Assembly (NCBI GenBank): GCA_022510745.1
Contig: JAFLSY010000003.1
Location: forward strand, 1-64,000
Direction of reading: 5' to 3'
From: Lachnospiraceae bacterium
GTDB lineage: Bacteria > Bacillota > Clostridia > Lachnospirales > Lachnospiraceae
Length of the DNA stretch: 64,000 bases
A model generated the notes under the pieces. The model did not search any database. It saw nothing but the letters and a program-made list of their open reading frames with translations, and was not told where the DNA came from. Of this stretch, positions 41,960 through 50,720 are shown piece by piece. The translations under genes were made by a program, and so were the position numbers. Each line of letters starts with the position of its first letter. Position 1 is the stretch's first letter.

Positions 41960-42409
41960 CTACTTGTTAAACGCCGTGATATTTTCCTCGTTCAGTACAA
42001 AGTCGTAGTAGTTTAAATCTTCCCGCTTTGTCCAGCCGATACGGCGCCAGAAAGCGTTTCCGATATCGTTGATGGTAAAGGCGATCAGAGAAACCTTGCT
42101 GATCTGTTCTTCCTTTAGCTTTTCCATACAACGGACTACCATGGCTTTACCGATGCCCCGCATACGGCAGTCCTCCCGCACGCACACATGGTACAGGCAA
42201 CCCCGTCTGCCGTCATGCCCGCAGAGAATGGCGCCCACGATTTCTCCGTTCTCTTCCGCCACCACACTGGTAGTGGGATTGCGCTTAATAAATCGCTCTA
42301 CCCCCACCTGGGAATCGTCAATGCTGCGGATGGCAAAACCTTTGATGCTCATCCAGAGCGCATAGACACCCGCATAGTCCTCTATTGTCATAGTTCTTAC
42401 CGTATACAT
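41960..42409 (-). CDS. GNAT-family N-acetyltransferase
   Basis: A 149-residue acetyltransferase. 'SVVAEENGEIVGAILCGHDGRRGCLYHVCV' and the acetyl-CoA loop 'REDCRMRGIGKAMVVRCMEKL' (RxxGIG) are clear, and 'NDIGNAFWRRIGWTKR' is motif B. It is of the RimI/YpeA type. It begins 4 bases after the DUF1648 gene's stop and so is probably translated from its upstream GGAG. Substrate unknown. Confidence 0.9.
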   Translation of the reverse strand: MYTVRTMTIEDYAGVYALWMSIKGFAIRSIDDSQVGVERFIKRNPTTSVVAEENGEIVGAILCGHDGRRGCLYHVCVREDCRMRGIGKAMVVRCMEKLKEEQISKVSLIAFTINDIGNAFWRRIGWTKREDLNYYDFVLNEENITAFNK

Positions 42410-42412
42410 TTT

Positions 42413-42931
42413 CTATAAAACTTCCTCTCCTAGTTTGCGTCCTGTTTTATATTTGACGGAAATGAAAATAATCGACACCACCATAAAAAGCAATGAGACC
42501 AATAATACATGAAACACACAAAACGTAATACCTATATTTAATGGCTGCTGCCTGATCAAACTGTATCCCCAGTTTCCCGAGAAAAAAATAGTTACATCAA
42601 CTTTGATGATATCACTAAATATCATACTTACCCATCTCAGTTTTCTCTCACCGGTTTCATTGATTTTGAGACCTGTTTTTACTCTTTTTGACAGAAAAGC
42701 AAACACTTCACAAAATACAAGCGTTATCAGCGAAATGATGTATGGATAAAAAGCATGAAAAACATTTTCTTTATCCGAAATCACATCAAAATTTCCTTTT
42801 TCATCGAAGTGGACGCCTATTTTTTGAGGCAAACTGTTCCAAGTAAATAAAAAGCAAAGCAAACTTATGCAAAGCAGTCCCCAACCAACAACCGTAAAAA
42901 TAATATGTATGGTATTTGTATATTGTTTCAT
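42413..42931 (-). CDS. DUF1648 membrane protein
   Basis: A 172-residue protein with four membrane helices. 'WNSLPQKIGVHFDEKGNFD' after helix 1 is the DUF1648 signature (LPxxIxxHFxxxG). These proteins are of unknown function and related to SdpI-type immunity proteins, but the second SdpI part is not evident. The ATG at 42931 has GGAG 8 bases upstream; a TTG at 42943 overlaps that site. Confidence 0.78.
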   Translation of the reverse strand: MKQYTNTIHIIFTVVGWGLLCISLLCFLFTWNSLPQKIGVHFDEKGNFDVISDKENVFHAFYPYIISLITLVFCEVFAFLSKRVKTGLKINETGERKLRWVSMIFSDIIKVDVTIFFSGNWGYSLIRQQPLNIGITFCVFHVLLVSLLFMVVSIIFISVKYKTGRKLGEEVL

Positions 42932-42937
42932 GTATTT

Positions 42938-42988
42938 CTCCAAATTCTAATTTATCTTATCAATACCACCTAACCGAATTGGGATTAT
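42938..42988. repeat. Recurrent intergenic element, copy B
   Basis: See copy A (38961-39014): the same blocks in the same order on the plus strand. It occupies almost the whole gap between the ProX-like gene and the DUF1648 gene and ends with the latter's ribosome binding site. On the minus strand CCCAATTC near one end and GAATTTGG near the other form an imperfect inverted repeat. Confidence 0.7.
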
Positions 42989-42993
42989 CGTGA

Positions 42994-43545
42994 TCACAGC
43001 TCCACAACCCCGTAGGTATGTCCCGTATAGGGCAGAAATTTCTCCAGTACGTCCACAGTCTTTAACCGCAGGCTGGAGGTATTGATACAGGGATGGCAGC
43101 CGATCTCTTCCGCTTCCAGCACTTCTTTATCTATATAGAGGGATACCTGCTTCTCCGTATCATTCATGAGACCCATGATGCTGACGCTGCCGGGTGTGAT
43201 GTTCAAAAACTTCTCCATATATTCCGCCGGTGCAAAGGAAAGTCTGGGACTTTCAATCTGGCGGCAGAAAGTCTTGGTGTCAAAGCGCTTCGTACCGGGC
43301 ATGAGCAGCAGATAGAACTTGGTCTTCTGGGCATTGCACAAAAACAGATTTTTACAGATGGTAATGCCTAAGAGCCTGTCCACATCCGCACAGTCCTCTA
43401 TGGTCATCATGGCTTCATGATCCAGCCGCAGATAGGGTATTTCCAGCTTATCCAACAGCTCATAGATTGCCATTTCCTTTTCCATACGCCCTTCCGGCGA
43501 AGGCGGAGTTGAATAAAGAGTGGTATCGTGTATCGCCTCGTTCAT
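42994..43545 (-). CDS. Prolyl-tRNA editing protein (ProX/PrdX-type deacylase)
   Basis: A 183-residue YbaK/EbsC-superfamily protein. 'IPYLRLDHEAMMTIEDC', 'GITICKNLFLCNAQKTKFYLLLMPG' (with the conserved Lys) and 'PGSVSIMGLMND' are signatures of stand-alone ProX/PrdX, which hydrolyses Ala-tRNA(Pro) or related mischarged tRNA. 'IGCHPCINTSSLRLKTVDVLEKFL' closes the protein. It is divergent from argG across a regulatory gap. Confidence 0.9.
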   Translation of the reverse strand: MNEAIHDTTLYSTPPSPEGRMEKEMAIYELLDKLEIPYLRLDHEAMMTIEDCADVDRLLGITICKNLFLCNAQKTKFYLLLMPGTKRFDTKTFCRQIESPRLSFAPAEYMEKFLNITPGSVSIMGLMNDTEKQVSLYIDKEVLEAEEIGCHPCINTSSLRLKTVDVLEKFLPYTGHTYGVVEL

Positions 43546-43660
43546 CTTTTACGCTTCTTTCCTGATATTCCGCTGTTTCCGAAAAATGATCTTTTACAGT
43601 ATAACATAAAGTTTTCCTGTGGCAAATAGTCATAATAGATAATTTTCCGTCTTTTATTTA

Positions 43661-43695
43661 TGCATTTTTATTCAATAATTATACACTATTATTCG
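43661..43695. promoter_or_regulatory. Tandem ARG-box-like operators upstream of argG
   Basis: TGCATTTTTATTCA (43661-43674) matches the ArgR box consensus TGAATNNNNATTCA in all but one defined base. A second, weaker half-conserved copy (TACACTATTATTCG, 43682-43695) starts 21 bases later, the two-turn spacing of paired ARG boxes. Related TGCA-plus-AT-rich stretches continue to about 43735. They lie between the divergent ProX-like gene and argG. Confidence 0.55.
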
Positions 43696-43757
43696 TTTTA
43701 TGCATTTTATCGCCCGTTTTATGCAATTTATTTTCTAATAATATGCAAATTTTCTTC

Positions 43758-43786
43758 TTGCAATCGGAGAGAAGTTGTTGTATATT
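43758..43786 (+). promoter_or_regulatory. argG promoter
   Basis: TTGCAA (43758-43763) and TATATT (43781-43786) are separated by exactly 17 bases, about 38 bases before the argG ATG. Confidence 0.6.
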
Positions 43787-43823
43787 AAGGAAAAAGATTT
43801 ATGAACTACTCAGGAGGATTGTT

Positions 43824-45044
43824 ATGAAAGAAAAAGTAATACTTGCCTATTCCGGTGGTCTGGATACCACCGCCATCATTCCCTGGTTAAAAGAAAATTT
43901 TGATTATGAGGTTGTATGTGTCTGCATCGACTGCGGCCAGGAGGAAGAGCTTGCAGGTCTGGAAGAAAGAGCCAAATCCTGCGGAGCTGAAAAACTTTAT
44001 ATTTTGGATGTCACCGATGAATTCTGCGAAGAGTACATCGCTCCCTGCGTACAGGCTTACGCCGTATATGAGAATAAGTACCTCTTAGGTACCTCCATGG
44101 CAAGACCTCTGATTGCCAAGAAGTTAGTCGAGATTGCCCGCAAGGAAAATGCAAAGGCCATCTGCCACGGCGCTACCGGCAAGGGCAACGACCAGATTCG
44201 TTTTGAATTGGGTATCAAAGCCTTAGCTCCCGATCTTAAGATCATTGCAGCGTGGAGAAACGATAAGTGGACCATGGATTCTCGTGAATCCGAAATTGCA
44301 TACTGTGAGGCACACGGCATCCACCTGCCTTTTTCCGCGGATTCTTCTTACAGCCGTGACCGCAACATCTGGCACATCAGCCATGAAGGTCTGGAGTTAG
44401 AGGATCCCGCCAACGAGCCTAATTTTGAGCATCTGCTGGTACTGGGCACCACTCCTGAAAAGGCTCCTGACGAAGGAGAATATGTGACCCTGACCTTTGA
44501 GAAGGGCGTTCCCACTTCCGTAAACGGCAAGAAGATGAAATATGCCGACATCGTACGGGAACTGAATAAGCTGGGCGGCAAGCACGGCATCGGTATTGTG
44601 GATATCGTGGAGAACCGTGTTGTGGGCATGAAGTCCCGCGGTGTCTATGAAACTCCCGGCGGCACCATTTTAATGGAAGCTCATCAGCAGTTAGAGGAGC
44701 TCATCTTAGACCGTGATACCTATACCATGAAGAAGGAAATGGGCAACCGCTTTGCTGATCTTGTATACGAAGGCAAATGGTTCACCCCTCTCAGGGAAGC
44801 TATTCAGGCATTCATCGAGAAGACTCAGGAATATGTGACCGGTGAAGTGAAGTTCAAACTCTACAAGGGCAATATCATCAAGGCAGGAACCACTTCTCCC
44901 TACTCCCTCTACAACGAGTCCATCGCTTCCTTCACCACCGGCGATCTGTACGACCATCACGACGCGGAGGGCTTTATCAATCTCTTCGGCCTGTCCTTAA
45001 AGGTACGCGCCATGAAGATGCAGGAAGTGGAAAGCAAAAAGTAG
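43824..45044 (+). CDS. argG: Argininosuccinate synthase
   Basis: A 406-residue enzyme that joins citrulline and aspartate. '[18 protein letters not shown]' is the ATP-pyrophosphatase loop; '[18 protein letters not shown]', '[19 protein letters not shown]' and '[19 protein letters not shown]' complete the family set. AGGAGG lies 6 bases before the ATG at 43824. No argH follows, so argininosuccinate lyase must be elsewhere. The operators upstream suggest ArgR control. Confidence 0.97.
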   Translation: MKEKVILAYSGGLDTTAIIPWLKENFDYEVVCVCIDCGQEEELAGLEERAKSCGAEKLYILDVTDEFCEEYIAPCVQAYAVYENKYLLGTSMARPLIAKKLVEIARKENAKAICHGATGKGNDQIRFELGIKALAPDLKIIAAWRNDKWTMDSRESEIAYCEAHGIHLPFSADSSYSRDRNIWHISHEGLELEDPANEPNFEHLLVLGTTPEKAPDEGEYVTLTFEKGVPTSVNGKKMKYADIVRELNKLGGKHGIGIVDIVENRVVGMKSRGVYETPGGTILMEAHQQLEELILDRDTYTMKKEMGNRFADLVYEGKWFTPLREAIQAFIEKTQEYVTGEVKFKLYKGNIIKAGTTSPYSLYNESIASFTTGDLYDHHDAEGFINLFGLSLKVRAMKMQEVESKK

Positions 45045-45074
45045 AAACCGGTTTACATAATCAGATAAATAAGT

Positions 45075-45368
45075 ATGAACGCTATTTTATTTCTTATTCT
45101 ATATTTTATTTGTGTCAATCTGACGGGCTTTTGCCTGATGGGAATCGATAAAAGAAAAGCGATAAAGGGTGCCTTCCGGATTCCGGAAGCCACCCTCTTT
45201 ATCGTTGCTCTTATCGGCGGCAGCATAGGCTCCATTCTGGGCATGTATACTTTTCGCCACAAGACCAGGCATCTGCTCTTTGTCTACGGTATGCCCGTTA
45301 TCCTGATCCTGCAGATCATTCTTTTTCTGCTGCTGCTGAATGCACCCGTAGAATTTCTGACCATATAG
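45075..45368 (+). CDS. DUF1294 membrane protein
   Basis: A 97-residue protein with three helices. 'NLTGFCLMGIDKRKAIKGAFRIPEATLFIVALIGGSIGSILGMYTFRHKTRH' contains the DUF1294 signature (DKxxA...RxPExxL...GGxxGxxxGM...HKTxH). Function unknown. It starts 30 bases after argG. Confidence 0.88.
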   Translation: MNAILFLILYFICVNLTGFCLMGIDKRKAIKGAFRIPEATLFIVALIGGSIGSILGMYTFRHKTRHLLFVYGMPVILILQIILFLLLLNAPVEFLTI

Positions 45369-45378
45369 GAGAAAAGAT

Positions 45379-45882
45379 ATGCTGGCTCTACAGATTACCT
45401 CATCAAAAACCTTTATGAGTGCTATGCTGACAGGTGAGCTTTTTGACAGCTTTCTGTTAGAAGAGGCTTCTATTACCACTTCCGCCGCGTATACCATCGA
45501 CGGCCGGCTGAACAGGGATTTTTTTCCTCTTCATGAGCGGGACGATAAAGAACTGCATCCTTACGAATTTGCTCTTTGGAAGGATATGAAGAATATCTGC
45601 TTTGATCTGATCAAGGGGAAATACACGCCCCTTCGTTTCCATTTCGTCCTGCAGCTCATCCCCTCCTATACGGCATCCATTTTGGAAAAAGGCGGCTCGT
45701 CCGTATCACCGGATTTCATCAAGGCCTTTGTGCTGAACATTCGTTTTGACGGGGAGAAGATCCTGCTCTATACGGGAACATCCTACACCACTTTTCTTGC
45801 GGATAAGGAACCGGAACGGCTCTGGGATGCGGCCTTCAAACAATTTCTCCACAAAAAAGAAATCGCCTGTGAGGAACTGTAA
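45379..45882 (+). CDS. DUF5721-like protein
   Basis: A 167-residue soluble protein: 'MLALQITSSKTFMSAMLTGELFDSFLLEEASITT' and 'FRFHFVLQLIPSYT'-like 'LRFHFVLQLIPSYTASILEKGG' fit the DUF5721 family of Lachnospiraceae, by eye. Function unknown. It is 10 bases after the DUF1294 gene and is probably co-transcribed; its end lies within a terminator stem. Confidence 0.65.
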   Translation: MLALQITSSKTFMSAMLTGELFDSFLLEEASITTSAAYTIDGRLNRDFFPLHERDDKELHPYEFALWKDMKNICFDLIKGKYTPLRFHFVLQLIPSYTASILEKGGSSVSPDFIKAFVLNIRFDGEKILLYTGTSYTTFLADKEPERLWDAAFKQFLHKKEIACEEL

Positions 45883-45900
45883 CCTCACAGGCGTGTTTCG
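45864..45900. terminator. Bidirectional terminator between convergent genes
   Basis: CGCCTGTGAGG (45864-45874) pairs perfectly with CCTCACAGGCG (45883-45893). The minus strand continues CGATTTCTTTTTT and the plus strand TGTTTCG. The stop of the DUF5721-like gene is in the loop. Confidence 0.75.
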
Positions 45901-45905
45901 TTCGG

Positions 45906-48068
45906 TTATTCTTCATCGCTTTCGCTTTCTGACTCACCGCCTGTTTCTTCAGGCAGATATGCCGGATCCGGCTTGGGCGTGGGCGGCTTGGGCGCCGTCC
46001 ATTCAGGGTCAATCTTCGGATGGTATTCCTCCGGCAGATTTTCCAAGACATATCTGTAAAAATCATTGTTTAAGATATTGGCGGAATAGTTGTAGAGGCC
46101 TTTTACCTGACTCTTCACCGCATCGTAGTATTCTTCGTTTTCTTCATAACCTTCCCGCCAAATAATCTCTTTGCTCTTGTTGTTATAACTTACGCTTTCG
46201 GTAATAAAACTTCTGTCTTTGAAAATGACTAAACCGGGACTGTCGGAGAGGATATCCCTTCCTGCGTACATTCTGGAATCATATTCAAATCCAAACAGGT
46301 TAAGCAAGGTGGGCAGTATATCCACCGAGCTGGCAGGCTTGGTCACTTCCACCGTTTCCATTTCACTGTTCCAAAGGATCAGGTTGTTTCGATAAATATC
46401 CAATGTGCCGTCCAAAGGTCTTCCCGCCAGTTCCTCTAAATTCTCAATCTTCATAGCATAGGGATAATGGTCCGCACTCAGGCAGATGACCGTTGTTTCC
46501 AGTTTGCCCGCTTTATCCAGTTCCTCGATCATATAAGCTAATGCTCTGTCCAGTTCTATATTGCATGCAATATAGGCCCGTCCTTCCTCAGAATAGGGCA
46601 GATCAATCACCTCAGCCTTATGCAGGGAAGACATTCTGTTACCCGAAAAATTATAATTCATATGTCCGGATACGGTCATGTAGTATACATGGAACCGATC
46701 TTCATTAATATACATGGGCATGGTGGCCTCCATCATATTCAGGTCGGAAGCCGGCCAATAACCCGCATTCTCCATTTCAAATACCTGTCCGCCCCATTCA
46801 GATTCTTTCAGATCTCCCAATTTGCTTGCCATGAAATTGTAGCCTAAATTGGGATGTGAAAGGTTTCTGTCGTAATAGGACAGGGTATTGTTGTGGAAAG
46901 CATAGCTGTTCACACCCTCTAAGGAAAAGAAAGCCGGCAAGGAAAAAGGCATGGCATTGGCATTCTCCCCACTTCTCTTCATGGAATGCATCTGGTCCGG
47001 AATCAGACCGGTGCAGTTTGTATACTCTCCGTCACTGGTGGAAGTGGACCAGAGCGGCACATAAAATTCATCAAATACAAATCCGGAATGGATCAGTTTA
47101 TACAGAGTGGGCGTCAGCTCCTGATCCACCGCATAGGGGGAGAAGCCTTCCGCTGTCAGGTAGATTAGGTTATATCCCTCAAACATACCGGTATACTCAT
47201 TCCGATTGGTAGGCGTCATGCTCTGCGCGTACTCTGCTATTTTTATGATATCTTTGGAATCCGTTCCGGCAATCAGACTCTCAAAATCAATGGGCAGCAC
47301 GTTCGGTGAAGTATCTAACGGCTCTTCCACTACTTCTTCCTCGAATCCAGCGTCGGAGCCGGAAACATCCCCTCCGCTCACATCTAAAGGCGCGTATACC
47401 GGAATATCCGTATACGTGTCCATGCCGTCGGATTTCTCCGGGAATATATTCCCCATGCAGTCCCGCAGCACGGAGGGAACCACACCGTATTTGGTAATGA
47501 CACCCTGCGGATCATAGAATCCGCCGTAATCTTCGTAATAAAGGGTATTTCCGAAATAACCGCCCACCAGAACAACAATATATACCAGAATGCCGCCGAC
47601 AAACAGCCCCACATTCTGCAAACGCTCTCTGGAGGAATGGCTCTTTAATACAATGTTTCTGTTATTTAAAAGAAAACCTGTTAACGGAAGAGGCAGCGCC
47701 AACAGCAGCAGATATACGGAAGCATGGAGAATACCGGTCAGAGCCTCCCTCCAATAGTTTGTCAGAGCATCCTTTCCCGTATTGACAACCGCGGACACCA
47801 GCATGGGCTGACGGAATATTTTCATATAGACTAACTGACTGGCAAAGGTCAGATAGACAAGGGCTAACAATACCCATAAAACAGTCTTATTGGCCTTTTT
47901 GCGTAAAAAGCCCGTAAAAAAAGATGCCAGCCCTGCCCAGGCAACCCAGATCGGCACCGCTATCACCGGCTGAAATCCGGTCAGTCCGAAACAACCGAAA
48001 TGATAGACCATTTCCATATATATATATGTGCCCACAAACAAAAAAAAGATTTGCAGCATACTTCCCAT
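45906..48068 (-). CDS. LTA synthase-like sulfatase-family membrane protein
   Basis: A 720-residue protein with four to five N-terminal helices (to about 190), an acidic linker (about 245-275) and an extracellular alkaline-phosphatase-fold domain. 'YNLIYLTAEGFSPYAV', the catalytic Thr region 'WSTSTSDGEYTNCTGLIP', 'MTVSGHMNYN' and 'VICLSADHYPYAM' match lipoteichoic acid synthase and other phosphoglycerol transferases (metal-binding Glu, Thr, Asp-His). The C-terminal tail is Pro/Ser/Glu-rich. It should transfer glycerol phosphate or a similar head group outside the cell. I start at ATG 48068; a TTG at 48077 is too close to GGAGG. Confidence 0.88.
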   Translation of the reverse strand: MGSMLQIFFLFVGTYIYMEMVYHFGCFGLTGFQPVIAVPIWVAWAGLASFFTGFLRKKANKTVLWVLLALVYLTFASQLVYMKIFRQPMLVSAVVNTGKDALTNYWREALTGILHASVYLLLLALPLPLTGFLLNNRNIVLKSHSSRERLQNVGLFVGGILVYIVVLVGGYFGNTLYYEDYGGFYDPQGVITKYGVVPSVLRDCMGNIFPEKSDGMDTYTDIPVYAPLDVSGGDVSGSDAGFEEEVVEEPLDTSPNVLPIDFESLIAGTDSKDIIKIAEYAQSMTPTNRNEYTGMFEGYNLIYLTAEGFSPYAVDQELTPTLYKLIHSGFVFDEFYVPLWSTSTSDGEYTNCTGLIPDQMHSMKRSGENANAMPFSLPAFFSLEGVNSYAFHNNTLSYYDRNLSHPNLGYNFMASKLGDLKESEWGGQVFEMENAGYWPASDLNMMEATMPMYINEDRFHVYYMTVSGHMNYNFSGNRMSSLHKAEVIDLPYSEEGRAYIACNIELDRALAYMIEELDKAGKLETTVICLSADHYPYAMKIENLEELAGRPLDGTLDIYRNNLILWNSEMETVEVTKPASSVDILPTLLNLFGFEYDSRMYAGRDILSDSPGLVIFKDRSFITESVSYNNKSKEIIWREGYEENEEYYDAVKSQVKGLYNYSANILNNDFYRYVLENLPEEYHPKIDPEWTAPKPPTPKPDPAYLPEETGGESESESDEE

Positions 48069-48192
48069 TTTCGACAAAATCCTCCAAAAAACTCAATCTT
48101 TTTTCATATTAACACACTTTTGTCAAAAAAGGGGAAATATTAAGCATTTTAAAAAAAGATTAATACTTTTTTCATAAAACGCTTAAAAAACG

Positions 48193-48549
48193 TTATTTTT
48201 TCATCTTCGGATTGAAAATGAAAGCTGCTAACAGGCCCAGGATCAACGCTGCACTGCAGCCCACGGCACCAGCTTTAAATCCGCCCTGAAAAAGCCCTAA
48301 GAAACCGGTCTGCTCCAGCCCCTCTTTCACACCCTTCATCAGCACGTTCCCGAAGCCTAAGAGCGGGACCGAAGCCCCCGCACCCGCAAACTCCACAAAG
48401 GGTTCATACCAGCCCAGTGCACTGATCACAGCCCCCAGACAGACCAAGAGTACCATGATGCGTCCGGGCAGCATTTTAGTTTTTTCCATCAATATCTGGG
48501 CCAGAACGCAGATAAGACCGCCCACCCAGAAAGCATTAAAATAATCCAT
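48193..48549 (-). CDS. spoVAE: Stage V sporulation protein AE
   Basis: A 118-residue membrane protein with four helices: 'FNAFWVGGLICVLAQILMEKTKMLPGRIMVLLVCLGAVISALGWYEPFVEFAGAGASVPLLGFGNVL' is close to SpoVAE (the AEb form) of Bacilli and clostridia. With SpoVAC and SpoVAD it forms the channel that loads dipicolinic acid into the forespore and releases it at germination. AGGAGG lies 9 bases before the ATG at 48549. It is separated from spoVAD by the RidA gene and an 81-residue gene. Confidence 0.92.
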   Translation of the reverse strand: MDYFNAFWVGGLICVLAQILMEKTKMLPGRIMVLLVCLGAVISALGWYEPFVEFAGAGASVPLLGFGNVLMKGVKEGLEQTGFLGLFQGGFKAGAVGCSAALILGLLAAFIFNPKMKK

Positions 48550-48645
48550 GACTCTTTTCCTCCTTTTCGGAATCCTTGGAATCATGGATTATTATATGGA
48601 CTTTTCCATTCTTTATTCAGGCTTTGCTTTCACAGTGCATGTAGA

Positions 48646-49023
48646 TCAGCCCAGATACGCAATAACCTCCACTTCGCAGAGCACATTCTTGGGAAGCGTC
48701 TTTACGGCCACACAGCTTCTGGCGGGTTTCTCCGTAAAATATCTGGCATATACCTCATTAAATGCGGCAAAATCCCCCATGTCAGCCAAGAAGCAGCCGG
48801 TCTTCACTACTTTGGCATAGTCGGCTCCCGCCGCTTCTAACAGACAGCCCACATTCTTCATTACCAGTTCCGCCTGCTGCTCAATGGTATCACCTTCTAC
48901 ATTGCCGGTGGCAGGATTGATCGGAATCTGTCCGGAAGCAAAAAAGAAATCCCCCGCTATGATTCCCTGGGAATAAGGCCCGATTGCAGCCGGGGCTTTC
49001 TCAGTAGCTACTTTTTTCATCAT
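48646..49023 (-). CDS. ridA: RidA-family reactive imine deaminase
   Basis: A 125-residue trimeric enzyme that hydrolyses reactive enamines/imines made by PLP enzymes. 'APAAIGPYSQGI', 'FFFASGQIPINPATG', 'AGADYAKVVKTGCFLADMGDFAAFNEVYARYF' and 'ARSCVAVKTLPKNVLCEVEVIA' are the full family pattern; the substrate-binding Arg is in 'PARSC'. GGAGG is 8 bases before the first ATG. Its location between spoVAD and spoVAE is unusual. Confidence 0.95.
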   Translation of the reverse strand: MMKKVATEKAPAAIGPYSQGIIAGDFFFASGQIPINPATGNVEGDTIEQQAELVMKNVGCLLEAAGADYAKVVKTGCFLADMGDFAAFNEVYARYFTEKPARSCVAVKTLPKNVLCEVEVIAYLG

Positions 49024-49037
49024 CTTGCATTCCTCCT

Positions 49038-49283
49038 TCAGTCTTTAGGCGGCGGTGCGTCAAACTCCGCCGTTACATAAAAACCTCTTTCATTTTCAAC
49101 AATATTCGTAACAACACCTTCTCTTGCCAACATCCGATTCCGCAGAGGAATATTGCCGGACATAGCCAGCGAAGGATCAATGGTATAGTAGTAGTTGCTG
49201 GGCAGAACGCCCTCCGTGACGGTTATCTTTTCTCCTACCGCCAATAAACCCGGACGTTCCATTTTAAACTCCATTATCCGCAT
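49038..49283 (-). CDS. Small conserved-looking protein, unknown
   Basis: An 81-residue protein, MRIMEFKMERPGLLAVGEKI followed by 'TVTEGVLPSNYYYTIDPSLAMSG' and an acidic, Pro-rich end. It looks like a small all-beta protein. No family is recognised. GGGAGG lies 7 bases before the ATG at 49283. It is 14 bases before ridA and follows spoVAD by about 100 bases. Confidence 0.65.
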   Translation of the reverse strand: MRIMEFKMERPGLLAVGEKITVTEGVLPSNYYYTIDPSLAMSGNIPLRNRMLAREGVVTNIVENERGFYVTAEFDAPPPKD

Positions 49284-49380
49284 ACTACTGCCTCCCATAT
49301 TTGTTACTTCGCTTTATTGTACTAAATTCCGCAAGGTAATGCAAGAGGCCATTCCCCAAATAAGACTTCCGGTTCTGCCG

Positions 49381-50412
49381 CTACAGTCCTTCCAGTACCA
49401 CGCCATGGGCAATTCCGGGTACGGTCTGTCCTTCGTTAAAACTGGTTTTGCTGAGCAGGGCGCCGGTGGGCACGAACAACACCTTCTTCCAGTTCCCCTC
49501 CGAAAGCTGTTTTAAAATATAGGCTGACAACGTAACGGCGCTGCAACCGCAGCCGGAACCTCCCGCATGCGTATCCTGACTTCCCGCATCATAGATTTCC
49601 ATGCCGCAATCCATATGTCTGTCAGCAATGTCATATCCCTTGTCACGCAGCAAATCCAGTAAAACACGCTGTCCGACACTCCCTAAGTCACCTGTGATGA
49701 TTTTATCATAGTCTTCCGGCTGACTCTCATAGTCAACAAAATGGCTAGCTATGGTGGAGGCAGCCGCAGGCGCCATGCAGGCTCCCATATTTAAAGAATC
49801 CTTCAGACCGAAATCCACGATTTTTCCTATTGTCATACCGGTAATACGGGCTACGGCGCCGTCCTGCCTTTGTTTTCCCAGTACAAAAGCGCCGCTGCCC
49901 GTGACTGTCCAGCTTGCCGATAAGGGGCGTTGACTACCATAGCCTAAAGGAAAACGAAACTCCTTTTCCGCACTGGCAAAGTGACTGGAGGTTACACATA
50001 TGACATCCTCCGCAAACCCGCCTGAAATTGCCATAGCGCCTAAGCTTAAGGATTCTCCGCATGTAGAACAGGCCCCGTATACTCCTAACAGAGGAATATT
50101 ATAATTCATAATGCCAAATGAGGTCGCAATTGATTGACCAAGAAGGTCACCCGCAAAAATATACCGCATATCCTCCGGCTTTTTACCGGCCTTTCCTAAC
50201 GCCATATAGACAGCATCCTTCTGAAGGCTGCTCTCCGCTTCCTCCCAAGTCTTACAGCCGAACATATCGTCTTCCCCCACCATATCAAACAAAAGACCCA
50301 ACGGACCTTCACCCTCTTTTTTTCCCACAATGGAGGCGCTGGCATTGATATAGACCTCATTTTTCAGCTTAACACTCTGACTTCCCAGCGTGCACAAATT
50401 ATTATCGCTCAT
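49381..50412 (-). CDS. spoVAD: Stage V sporulation protein AD
   Basis: A 343-residue thiolase-fold protein that binds dipicolinic acid and works with SpoVAC/AE at the forespore inner membrane. 'INASASIVGKKEGEGPLGLLFD', 'YIFAGDLLGQSIATSFGIMNYNIPLLGVYGACSTCGESL', 'VTSSHFASAEKEFRFPLGYGSQRPLSASWTVTGSGAFVL' and 'GGSGCGCSAVTLSAYIL' are SpoVAD blocks. Its start overlaps the stop of a 70-residue gene as ATGA, so the two are coupled. It is nearly 8 kb away from spoVAC, with unrelated genes between. Confidence 0.95.
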   Translation of the reverse strand: MSDNNLCTLGSQSVKLKNEVYINASASIVGKKEGEGPLGLLFDMVGEDDMFGCKTWEEAESSLQKDAVYMALGKAGKKPEDMRYIFAGDLLGQSIATSFGIMNYNIPLLGVYGACSTCGESLSLGAMAISGGFAEDVICVTSSHFASAEKEFRFPLGYGSQRPLSASWTVTGSGAFVLGKQRQDGAVARITGMTIGKIVDFGLKDSLNMGACMAPAAASTIASHFVDYESQPEDYDKIITGDLGSVGQRVLLDLLRDKGYDIADRHMDCGMEIYDAGSQDTHAGGSGCGCSAVTLSAYILKQLSEGNWKKVLFVPTGALLSKTSFNEGQTVPGIAHGVVLEGL

Positions 50413-50621
50413 TCAAATTTTCCCTCTGCTACCATTCTGACCAATTCATCCAATTTACTGTCATCCGTTATCTGACTGCTTTTCTGCCGCAGCACTTCTC
50501 TTTGTTCATCACTCATACTGCTGATCTGCTCTAAAGCCTTTTCCTCCGAAGCAAAAGCCAAGGGCAGTCCCCAGAGTACGTCTTCACCAATCCCATTTCC
50601 AAAAGTGTTAAAACCGTCCAT
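50409..50621 (-). CDS. Small protein coupled to spoVAD
   Basis: A 70-residue acidic helical protein (MDGFNTFGNGIGEDVLWGLP..., then 'ALEQISSMSDEQREVLRQKSSQITDDSKLDELVRMV'). Its stop overlaps the spoVAD start by four bases (ATGA), so it is likely to be co-translated. No family is recognised. Confidence 0.6.
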   Translation of the reverse strand: MDGFNTFGNGIGEDVLWGLPLAFASEEKALEQISSMSDEQREVLRQKSSQITDDSKLDELVRMVAEGKFE

Positions 50622-50720
50622 ACATATACCATTCCTTTCTTTTTTCTTATTCTCAGTATGGACGAAGTTTCTTTATTTCATTCATTTTCTGTCCTTTAAG
50701 CAGCTTGGATGTATTTGTAC

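Noticed and set aside
38961..42988. Intergenic elements considered as classical integron attC sites
   Set aside because: One copy contains GTTAGGT, which fits the attC core, but the partner core is not in the right place and no integron integrase is present; a related but different mechanism cannot be excluded.
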